From positions 1-9,676 of the forward strand of contig CANJKY010000073.1 in NCBI GenBank assembly GCA_947474875.1: a stretch of 9,676 nucleotides of DNA, in the 5' to 3' direction. Positions within the stretch are counted from its first letter, which is position 1. Each line of letters opens with the position of its first letter. The notes under the pieces are model-generated. The model searched no databases, was not told where the DNA came from, and worked only from the letters and a program-made list of their open reading frames with translations. Position numbers and translations under genes: made by a program. Origin of the DNA: Gemmataceae bacterium. Lineage in GTDB: Bacteria; Planctomycetota; Planctomycetia; Gemmatales; Gemmataceae. Below, piece after piece: positions 1 through 5,427 of the stretch.

Positions 1-18
1 CGGTCGCTCCCGCGACCG
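1..18 (-). terminator. Hairpin downstream of the leftmost gene
   Basis: CGGTCGC (1-7) and GCGACCG (12-18) form a perfect 7-bp stem around a TCCC loop. It lies 32 bases past the stop codon of the minus-strand gene at 51-599, so a role as its transcription terminator is plausible. No clear U-tract is visible, and the structure may continue beyond the window edge. Confidence 0.4.
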
Positions 19-50
19 GACCCACCCTACTTGGGACGCAACGGCTCGGG

Positions 51-599
51 TCAACCGGGCCACGCGCCGTCGAGGTACAGTTTGACCAGGGCGGCGTGCG
101 ACAGCGGGCTGGACAGGTCGTCCACGTCCGGGTTGGTCTCGTAGTCGAGCAACAGGAGCGTTCCGTCGGCCAACCGCCGCAGTTGTTCGACCTCGGCCGA
201 CAGCCTGTGTTCCAGCACCCACCGGTAAGCCGGCAGGTAGATGCGGAGGCGGGCGTCCCGGTAGCCGAGCAGCACGTCGCTCCCGACCCCGAACCGGTGG
301 CCGCGAACCCCGCCTCGGCTCTTTCCCCCGCGCTTGATGCCTGCCATGTCGGTGATCGCCCACTTCCGCGGGTCGATGTCCTCCCGCTCGAACACCTTCA
401 ACCCCTGCCACAACCCTTCCACCGACTGTGCGGTCTGCCCCGGCATGTTCGGGATGGGGATGCCGCCGTGCGGGTAGAACGGGCTGAACCGCACCCACGG
501 CTCGACCCCTTTCGAGGTCAGGTCGAGGACCGTCGCCCCCGGCCAGAGCTTTTCCAGGGTGGCGGGCTTCTTACGGCGGCTCTCGACGACGACCGGCAT
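51..599 (-). CDS. Conserved protein of unknown function (possibly DUF6939; NADAR-like motif)
   Basis: This is a 182-residue soluble protein with no signal peptide or membrane segment. The start is supported by GGAGG (607-611, minus strand) seven bases before the ATG; the stop is TGA. I recognise the opening (MPVVVESRRKKP) and the stretch SPFYPHGGIP...SVEGLWQGLKVF as a conserved bacterial family. I think it is DUF6939 but cannot confirm that. The block S59-V-E61-x-x-W-Q65-x-x-K68-V-F resembles the signature of NADAR proteins such as YbiA (T-V-E-x-x-F-Q-x-x-K-F), which hydrolyse N-glycosidic bonds in ADP-ribose derivatives and riboflavin intermediates. The preceding FYP also matches. A basic Gly-rich segment (about 88-104) and a helical C-terminal half follow. 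Catalytic function is inference only. It is divergent from the thioredoxin-fold gene, 168 bases away, and shares no obvious pathway with it. Confidence 0.8.
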   Translation of the reverse strand: MPVVVESRRKKPATLEKLWPGATVLDLTSKGVEPWVRFSPFYPHGGIPIPNMPGQTAQSVEGLWQGLKVFEREDIDPRKWAITDMAGIKRGGKSRGGVRGHRFGVGSDVLLGYRDARLRIYLPAYRWVLEHRLSAEVEQLRRLADGTLLLLDYETNPDVDDLSSPLSHAALVKLYLDGAWPG

Positions 600-603
600 C
601 GCG

Positions 604-628
604 TTCCCTCCGTGAGTGGCGGAGGGAA
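604..628 (-). promoter_or_regulatory. Hairpin that buries the Shine-Dalgarno of the 51-599 gene
   Basis: TTCCCTCCG (604-612) and CGGAGGGAA (620-628) are perfect 9-bp complements with a 7-base loop. Read on the minus strand, the 3' arm contains the whole Shine-Dalgarno GGAGGG, ending five bases before the start codon. If the transcript begins upstream of 628, ribosome access would be blocked by the stem. No promoter is clear; a weak AACAAT (628-633, minus) would start the RNA inside the 5' arm and remove the structure, so a regulatory role is uncertain. Confidence 0.4.
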
Positions 629-767
629 TTGTTCCCCGCCGTCGTCGGACCGTCGATGTGTGTTGATCCGGTCGGCGTCCTCATTTCTCGCTGGCGTTCG
701 CCGCGGGCGTGGTGTATCACATTTACGGTTGGTTAGTTGTCCGATTCGTCCACACCCGGAGGTGCCC

Positions 768-1790
768 ATGTTCGTTCACCGGATCGCCGCCGCCATGTGC
801 GTCGCCGCGATCGCCACCGCCGCCTCGGCCGAGGACGTGACGCTCAAGGGCGTCCGCTTCGGCGAGGCCATCACCGGCAAGAAGCCGTCCACCGACGACC
901 TGAAGGGGAAGGTGGTGCTGATCAAGTTCTGGGGGATCAACTGAGGGCCGTGCATCGCTTCGATGCCCCACCTGGTCAGGTGGAACGAGGATCTCGGTGA
1001 CGCCGGTCTGGCCGTGATCGGGATGCACGTGCAGAGTGCGACGGAAGAGCAGGTGAAGGCGAAGACGAAGGCGCTGGGCATGAAGTTCCCGGTGACCAAG
1101 GGCGGGTCCATCACGGGGATGAAGGTGGAGGGGATCCCGCATTGCGCGGTGTTCGACCACACCGGCAAGCTGGTGTACGAGGGGCACACGAACAAGGTGG
1201 AGCCGAAGCTGCGGGAGGCGTTCGCCAACATGCTGGCGGCCGACGCCGGGGAGACGCCGACGAAGGGGGTGGCCGGGGTGCTGGACCTGTTCAAAAAGGG
1301 CGGGTCGGCGGCCGACCTGGTGCGGAAGCTGACCACCCTGAAGGACGACGCCGACGGCAACACGGCCAAGCAGTCGAAGGCGATCTCGGCCAAGCTGCAG
1401 AGCGGCGCCCAGGCCCGGTTCGACGAGGCCAAGGCGAACATGAAGGACGACCCGATCGCCGCCTACGACGCCGCCGTCCAGACGGCCGCCCGGTGGAAGG
1501 GCACCACCCTGGGCAAGTCGGCGGGCGAGGTGGTCGAGAAGCTGAAGAACGACCGAACGGTGTGGAACGAGATGAAGGCCCGGCCGACGCTGGAGAAGGT
1601 GCGGGCGGCGGAGGCGGCCATCACCAAGGCGGCGAAGGCTGAGCCGGGGTCGGACGAGTTCAAGAAGGCGTTCGCCCCGCAACTGAAACAGCTCGACACG
1701 CTACTGAAGGGGCTGAAAAAGCAGTACCCGGACGCCCCGGCCACTGCCGAGGCGGAGGAGATCGCCGCCCGGGTGGGGGTGGGGAAGTAA
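768..1790 (+). CDS. Exported TlpA/thioredoxin-fold protein with in-frame UGA, probable selenoprotein (Sec59)
   Basis: This frame of 340 residues reads through one UGA at codon 59. GGAGG (758-762) lies five bases before the ATG. Residues 1-21 are a signal peptide (positive start, Ala-rich core, cleavage near ASA|ED), so the protein should be periplasmic. Residues 22-160 form a TlpA/AhpC-TSA-type thioredoxin domain: DLKGKVVLIKFWGIN, then U59-G-P-C62-IASMPHL, then the cis-proline loop VEGIPH (P124) and VFDHTGKLVYEGH. In relatives the motif is CGPC, so UGA replaces exactly the nucleophilic cysteine. Frame, signal peptide and both halves of the fold are intact on either side, with no frameshift. 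A SECIS-like hairpin follows. Residues about 155-340 are Lys/Ala/Glu-rich and probably helical, of unknown role. The likely function is thiol-disulfide or peroxide redox chemistry outside the cytoplasm. The alternative is a nonsense mutation or sequencing error (TGC or TGT to TGA). A start at 963 would delete the active site and signal peptide and is implausible. Confidence 0.85.
942..944 (+). other. UGA read as selenocysteine codon (Sec59)
   Basis: The TGA is in frame with both the upstream signal-peptide segment and the downstream thioredoxin fold. It replaces the first cysteine of the CxxC redox motif, giving Sec-Gly-Pro-Cys (C62 at 951-953). Selenocysteine typically sits at redox cysteines in thioredoxin-fold proteins. 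The assignment is inference from position and context. The genes selA, selB, selC and selD are not in this window, so the host's ability to decode UGA is not shown here. Confidence 0.75.
945..983 (+). promoter_or_regulatory. Candidate bacterial SECIS element inside the coding region
   Basis: Immediately after the UGA are two adjacent hairpins. The first is GCATCG (952-957), loop CTT, CGATGC (961-966), a perfect 6-bp stem. The second is CCACCT (968-973), loop GGTC (974-977), AGGTGG (978-983), also a perfect 6-bp stem. The second fits a bacterial SECIS best. Its loop begins 29 bases after the UGA, inside the roughly 16-37-base range described for bacterial SECIS elements. Its GGUC loop is the same as the apical loop of E. 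coli fdhF, where the G and U contact elongation factor SelB. No bulged U like that of fdhF is seen on the 5' side. Confidence 0.6.
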
Positions 1791-1792
1791 CC

Positions 1793-1875
1793 GCGTTCCA
1801 GACACGAGACAAGAGGCCGGAGACACGAGATGCCAGGGCTCGTGTCTCCGGCCTCTTGTCTCGTGTCTGGAACGC
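1793..1875. repeat. Perfect 37-bp inverted repeat (intergenic hairpin)
   Basis: Positions 1793-1829 and 1839-1875 are exact reverse complements, separated by a 9-base loop (1830-1838). Each arm contains two copies of ACACGAG, giving internal direct repeats as well. It begins three bases after the thioredoxin-fold gene's stop and ends just before the putative promoter of the next gene. It may act as a terminator or insulator, or be a dispersed palindromic element. No U-tract follows on either strand, so intrinsic termination is not certain. Confidence 0.8.
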
Positions 1876-1885
1876 ACCCGCCTCG

Positions 1886-1891
1886 TACAAT
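1886..1891 (+). promoter_or_regulatory. Putative -10 box of the TIM-barrel gene
   Basis: TACAAT matches the sigma-70 -10 consensus at five of six positions in an otherwise very GC-rich stretch. It lies 34 bases before the chosen ATG at 1926, just outside the 37-bp palindrome. No convincing -35 hexamer is found at 16-18 bases spacing. Confidence 0.4.
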
Positions 1892-1925
1892 CCCCGCGGG
1901 CCGATCCTTTCCCCGGAGTTCTCCG

Positions 1926-2882
1926 ATGTTTCCCGCCACCGACCGTCGCTCGTTCCTGAAGGCCGCCTCTGCCGGGGCCACCGTCGCCCTCGCCCCGCGG
2001 TTTCTCACCGCTGCGGACGACAAGAAGGCCCCGCTGTTCAAGATCTCCCTCGCCCAGTGGTCTCACAACCGGGCGTTCTTCGGCAAGAAGCTGGACCCGC
2101 TCAAGTTCGCCGAGATCGCCAAGAAGGAGTACGGCATCGAGGCGGTCGAGTACGTCAACCAGTTCTACAAGGACAAGAAGAAGGACGACGCCTACCTGAA
2201 AGACCTGAAGAAGGTGGCCGACGACAACGGCGTCGCCAGCGTGCTCATCATGTGCGACGGCGAGGGCAACCTGGGCGACCCGGACGACAAGAAGCGGGCC
2301 GCGGCGGTGAGCAACCACGTGCGGTGGCTGGAGTGGGCCAAGTTCCTCGGCTGCCACAGCATCCGGGTGAACGCCGCCAGCGACTGGAAGAAGGGGTTCG
2401 AGGAGACGCAGAAGCTGGCCGCCGACGGGCTACGGAAGCTGAGCGAGGAGGGGGACAAGCACGGCATCAACGTGATCGTCGAGAACCACGGCGGGCTGAG
2501 CAGCCACGGCGGATGGCTGGCCGGGGTGATGAAGAAGGTGGACCACAAGCGGTGCGGCACCCTGCCGGACTTCGGCAACTTCCGCGTCGGCAACATCGCC
2601 GGGGTGGAGGGGCTGAAGAACGGCGAGTACGACCGGTACACCGGGGTGGACGAACTGATGCCGTTCGCCAAGGGGGTGAGCGCGAAGACGCACGACTTCG
2701 ACGAGAAGGGGAATGAGACGCACACCGACTACCGCAAGATGATGGACATCGTGGTGAAGAAGCACAAGTACCACGGGTTCGTGGGCATCGAGTACGAGGG
2801 CGGCAAAATCGGTGAGGCGGAGGGCATCAAGGCCACCAAGAAGCTGCTGGAGACGGTGCGGGACGAGATGGCGAAGGGGTAG
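1926..2882 (+). CDS. Tat-exported sugar phosphate isomerase/epimerase-like TIM-barrel protein
   Basis: This 318-residue protein belongs to the xylose-isomerase-like TIM-barrel superfamily (AP_endonuc_2 type). The start at 1926 is chosen because GGAG (1915-1918) lies seven bases upstream and because residues 5-29 then form a twin-arginine signal (TDRRSFLKAA, followed by an Ala-rich core). The longer frame starting at 1830 would begin inside the palindrome and bury the Tat motif. Candidate metal ligands occur in family order and spacing: E186 (VIVENHGG), D215 (LPDFGNF), H256 (KTHDFD) and E289 (GIEYEG). These resemble the Glu-Asp-His-Glu site of tagatose/psicose 3-epimerases, so the site looks intact and metal-dependent isomerase or epimerase chemistry is possible. 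The substrate cannot be named. Planctomycetes hold many such secreted paralogues, often linked to carbohydrate use. Its stop codon overlaps a TAGAAT promoter-like motif for the next gene. Confidence 0.9.
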   Translation: MFPATDRRSFLKAASAGATVALAPRFLTAADDKKAPLFKISLAQWSHNRAFFGKKLDPLKFAEIAKKEYGIEAVEYVNQFYKDKKKDDAYLKDLKKVADDNGVASVLIMCDGEGNLGDPDDKKRAAAVSNHVRWLEWAKFLGCHSIRVNAASDWKKGFEETQKLAADGLRKLSEEGDKHGINVIVENHGGLSSHGGWLAGVMKKVDHKRCGTLPDFGNFRVGNIAGVEGLKNGEYDRYTGVDELMPFAKGVSAKTHDFDEKGNETHTDYRKMMDIVVKKHKYHGFVGIEYEGGKIGEAEGIKATKKLLETVRDEMAKG

Positions 2883-2885
2883 AAT
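2880..2885 (+). promoter_or_regulatory. Putative -10 box of the FmdB-like gene
   Basis: TAGAAT overlaps the TAG stop of the TIM-barrel gene. A transcript from it would start near 2892, at the very beginning of the 30-bp palindrome, which would then be a 5' leader hairpin. No -35 element is evident. The same hexamer precedes two other genes in this window, which is the main support. Confidence 0.3.
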
Positions 2886-2889
2886 GATA

Positions 2890-2961
2890 GGTGAACCGCG
2901 GGCGTCAGCTCGTCGGGTGCTTGTTCGAAAACACCCGACGGGCTGACGCCCGCGGTTCACC
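2890..2961. repeat. 30-bp inverted repeat between the TIM-barrel and FmdB-like genes
   Basis: Arms 2890-2919 and 2932-2961 pair along 30 positions with a single T-G wobble (2910/2941). The 12-base loop contains the palindrome TTCGAA (2924-2929). The right arm ends directly before the Shine-Dalgarno GGAG (2962-2965) of the FmdB-like gene. It may terminate the upstream transcript, form a leader hairpin for the downstream gene, or be a copy of a dispersed palindromic repeat. I recall similar CGCGGGCGTCAGC-type repeats from Gemmata genomes but cannot verify this here. Confidence 0.75.
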
Positions 2962-2971
2962 GGAGACGACC

Positions 2972-3274
2972 ATGCCGCTGTACGAGTACGAGCTGGTGAA
3001 CGAGGACGGCACCGGCGGGGAGCGGTTCGAGTGGATGCAGCGGATGTCCGACGCCCCGCTCACCGCCCACCCCGAGACCGGCCAGCCGTGCCGCCGGGTG
3101 TTCGGGGTGCCGAACGCCCCCCGCGCCTGGACGGACACCCAAGGGAAGGCCCGCACCAGCGACAAGAACCTGGAGCGGCTCGGGTTCACCAAGTACGTCC
3201 GCGGGGACGACGGCAAGTTGCAGAAGCGGTTCGGCAAGGGGCCGAACAAGATCAGCAAGCCGCCGAGCGAGTAG
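2972..3274 (+). CDS. FmdB-like small protein lacking the zinc-ribbon cysteines
   Basis: This is a 100-residue cytoplasmic protein. The start at 2972 is chosen for the GGAG six bases upstream (2962-2965) and because MPLYEYE is the hallmark N-terminus of FmdB family zinc ribbons (MPxYEYxCxxCG). The in-frame GTG at 2891 lies inside the palindrome and is rejected. After MPLYEY the family normally has CxxCG and later CPxCG. Here these positions read LVNEDGTGGERFE and HPETGQP, leaving one cysteine (C40). The pattern 'F-x-x-x-Q-x-M-S-D-x-P-L-T' is otherwise preserved. The fold is thus probably kept without zinc. The C-terminal 50 residues are basic and probably disordered. The role is unknown; FmdB proteins are often called regulators without direct proof. 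It ends exactly adjacent to the convergent tolC-like gene, with no intergenic base. Confidence 0.8.
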   Translation: MPLYEYELVNEDGTGGERFEWMQRMSDAPLTAHPETGQPCRRVFGVPNAPRAWTDTQGKARTSDKNLERLGFTKYVRGDDGKLQKRFGKGPNKISKPPSE

Positions 3275-5233
3275 TCATTTCGCCTTGCCCCACCCCACCG
3301 CGGGTGGGGCGGCCCTGGACGGTAGCGGCGGGACGTCCGGCAGCGGGGCGTCGGCCGATTGTTTCGGTGACTCAGCTAGGGGTGACGCGGGCAGCGGCGA
3401 CGCGGCCGCCGTCCACACCACCTCCGTTTGTTGGGCCGGCGGGGTCGGGGCGGCTTCCGCAATCGTCCTCGCCGCGCTCGGCTGCAGTTCCGCCGGCGGT
3501 CCCGGCCGCGCCGCCGTCAACACCGGGCGGGTGAGCATTCCGCGAGCGATGGCCAAATCCCGCAGGGCGGTTCGGCCCCGGTCGGGTTCGGCCGATGCGA
3601 TCACCGCCCGCGGCAACCGTCGCGGTTCGTCCTGGACGAGTGGCTTCGGCGAGGGCAGTAGCGGTTGCCGGCTGACGTGCCCCGTCTGCGTCACCGGTGG
3701 CACGGGCGGCGGAGTCGGGGCCGGCACCGGGGCTACGGATTTGCCCTCCACCGCTCCGCCCAGCGCCTCGGCCGGGTGACCGAGCGCCCGATATAGGCGG
3801 AACTGGGCGCGGTTGTACTCGCCCACCGCCGCCGCCAAATCCGCGTTCGCCAGCCCGAGCGCCTGCACCGCTGCAACCACCTCCTGCGGGCGGACAACGA
3901 GCACGTTCGTGTCCCCCACCCGCCGCATCTGCCCCATCCCGACCAGACTCTTCTCCACCAGATCGACCGCCTCCTTCAGCGCCGGCTCGGCCTTCGCCAT
4001 CCGCTCGCCGGCCGCCTTCGCCTGGGCGAACGCGGTGCTCACCTCGGCGGCGATGCGGTCCTGCGTGCGGAACAGGTCGAGCGTGGCCGCCATGTGCTCC
4101 GCCCGCCGCTCGCCCACCCGCGCCTTGTTGGCGAACCCGAGCGACTGGAACTCCCACAGCACCTGGAAGTCCAGGTCGAACCGGCTGCCGAACGCCTGCG
4201 TCTTGTCGTTCGGCCCGCCGCCGAACCCGCCCCACCCGAGCGACCCGCTCGGGTTCGTGGCCGTGCTTCGCAGGGCCAGGCTGGGCACCAGCGGCCGCAC
4301 CTTCTCCTGCTTCAGCCGGGCGAGCGTGGCCTGCACCACCGCCTGCTGGCCGGCCAGTTCCGGCCGATTCGTGAGGGCCACCGGGATGAGCGCGTCGACC
4401 GTGCCGGCCGGGTCGATGACGGCCACCGGCAGGAGCGGCGGTTCGAGCGGCTCGACCAGCGTGCCCGGTTCCAGCCGCAGCCAGCGGACGAGTTCGGCGC
4501 TGGCCGTCCGCCACCGCTCGCGGGCGGTCGCCACCGCCTGCTGGCGGCGGGCCAGTTCCACCCTCGCCCGGGACGCCTCCAGCGGCGGGGCCAGCCCGTC
4601 GGCCAGCCTCGCCGCCTTCGCCGCCACCTCGTCCGCCTTCGCCGCGGCCAGTTCCGCCCCGGCCAGTTCGGCCCGCGCCTGCTGCACCAGGAAGTACGCC
4701 TCGGCCACCGCCAGCGTCACGTCGTTCTCCGTCGCCTGGCGGACGGCGTGCCGGGCGAGCAAATCCTGCCGGGCCGCCAGCGGGGCGTAGACGGCGTCGG
4801 TCAGCGACACCACCGCGTTCGGCCCCACCCCGACAGCGAACGCCCCGCGGCTACTGCGGACGATGTCGCCGGCGAAGTTCTGCTGCCCGCCCTCGTGGCG
4901 GAAGTAGTCGATGCCGGTGACGATGTTCGGCAGCCACAGCAGCTTGGCTCGGTCGTACTGGCGGGCGGCGACGGCCACCTGCTGGTCGGCGATCTGCACG
5001 TCTAATGGGCGGGCGCCGGCCAGCTTCAGGGCGGTGGCCAGCGTGATCGGGTGGACCCGCTCGCCGGCCTCGGCCGCGGCCTGTTTCGGGATCGGCGTCG
5101 AGCCGGAGAGGAGGGCCGCGGGCGGGGCCGGGATGCCGGACTGGGCGATCACCTGACGGGGCGGGGGCTGGCCGCCGGCCGGACCACCGACCGCGAGCGC
5201 GACGACACCCAAGATCGGCCCGAGCCGCCGCAT
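3275..5233 (-). CDS. TolC-family outer-membrane efflux protein with proline-rich tail
   Basis: This 652-residue protein is predicted to be an outer-membrane channel with a periplasmic alpha-barrel, the exit duct of tripartite efflux or type I secretion systems. The start at 5233 gives a signal peptide (MRRLGPILGVVALAVGG). A frame start exists at 5326, but a good promoter (5288-5316) lies within that extension and it would spoil the signal. Two OEP repeats are visible: about 60-254 (PITLATALKLAGARPLDVQI, then long Ala/Arg/Glu helices) and about 270-487 (ALTNRPELAGQQAVVQA, ending EYNRAQFRLYRALGHP). The residues from about 492 to 652 are a Pro/Ala-rich, low-complexity tail not usual for the family. 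No periplasmic adaptor or inner-membrane pump gene is beside it. The gene is divergent from the protease, and antisense frames over it are compositional shadows. Confidence 0.9.
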   Translation of the reverse strand: MRRLGPILGVVALAVGGPAGGQPPPRQVIAQSGIPAPPAALLSGSTPIPKQAAAEAGERVHPITLATALKLAGARPLDVQIADQQVAVAARQYDRAKLLWLPNIVTGIDYFRHEGGQQNFAGDIVRSSRGAFAVGVGPNAVVSLTDAVYAPLAARQDLLARHAVRQATENDVTLAVAEAYFLVQQARAELAGAELAAAKADEVAAKAARLADGLAPPLEASRARVELARRQQAVATARERWRTASAELVRWLRLEPGTLVEPLEPPLLPVAVIDPAGTVDALIPVALTNRPELAGQQAVVQATLARLKQEKVRPLVPSLALRSTATNPSGSLGWGGFGGGPNDKTQAFGSRFDLDFQVLWEFQSLGFANKARVGERRAEHMAATLDLFRTQDRIAAEVSTAFAQAKAAGERMAKAEPALKEAVDLVEKSLVGMGQMRRVGDTNVLVVRPQEVVAAVQALGLANADLAAAVGEYNRAQFRLYRALGHPAEALGGAVEGKSVAPVPAPTPPPVPPVTQTGHVSRQPLLPSPKPLVQDEPRRLPRAVIASAEPDRGRTALRDLAIARGMLTRPVLTAARPGPPAELQPSAARTIAEAAPTPPAQQTEVVWTAAASPLPASPLAESPKQSADAPLPDVPPLPSRAAPPAVGWGKAK

Positions 5234-5287
5234 TCCCGCCCCCCGGTCGGTGGTGCTGCGAAAAAGATTCAAGTTCCCCGATCCGGG

Positions 5288-5316
5288 CGTATAGCCAGGC
5301 CGAACGGGGCAGACAA
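5288..5316 (-). promoter_or_regulatory. Sigma-70-type promoter of the tolC-like gene
   Basis: On the minus strand TTGTCT (5311-5316) and TATACG (5288-5293) are separated by exactly 17 bases. Each matches four of six consensus positions. The predicted start of transcription near 5281 leaves a leader of about 48 bases before the ATG at 5233. This also supports 5233 rather than 5326 as the translation start. Confidence 0.5.
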
Positions 5317-5397
5317 CCTCAACCATCCGCCGGGGGGAGTGAGGGCACTTTGAAGGCGTCCGAGCGATTCCGTGTCAAGGACCGTTGCCTGGCCGGG

Positions 5398-5403
5398 TAG
5401 AAT
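5398..5403 (+). promoter_or_regulatory. Putative -10 box of the HtrA-like protease gene
   Basis: TAGAAT lies 24 bases before the protease ATG, and a transcript from it would carry the GGAG (5415-5418). It is flanked by the short inverted repeat GTTGCC (5384-5389) and GGCAAC (5406-5411), which could be an operator, though six-base arms are weak evidence. No good -35 is seen. Confidence 0.4.
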
Positions 5404-5427
5404 GCGGCAACACCGGAGAAACAGTTC

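Noticed and set aside
96..767. Upstream extension of the thioredoxin-fold frame to 96
   Set aside because: It overlaps the opposite-strand 51-599 gene, has no family features, and would put the clear signal peptide and RBS at 758-770 in the middle of the protein.
723..1682. Long antisense frames opposite the thioredoxin-fold gene
   Set aside because: Composition (Arg/Leu/His/Gly-rich, no domains) is typical of the shadow of a GC-rich gene on the other strand.
963..1790. A stand-alone gene starting at ATG 963
   Set aside because: It would lack the signal peptide, the first beta strands and the redox motif of the thioredoxin fold, has no RBS, and is in frame with a complete N-terminal half ending at the UGA.
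1830..1925. Start of the TIM-barrel gene at 1830
   Set aside because: This ATG lies in the loop of the 37-bp palindrome, lacks an RBS, and would hide the Tat signal; 1926 has GGAG and the correct N-terminus.
2891..2971. GTG start at 2891 for the FmdB-like gene
   Set aside because: It would translate the palindrome. The MPLYEYE family start at 2972 with GGAG upstream is far better.
3285..5156. Several long plus-strand frames across 3285-5156
   Set aside because: They are antisense to the tolC-like gene, rich in Pro/Arg/Ala/Ser without domains, and explained by its codon bias.
5384..5411. Operator formed by GTTGCC/GGCAAC around the protease -10 box
   Set aside because: Six-base arms are expected by chance at this scale. 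It is noted in the promoter entry but not claimed as a regulator site.
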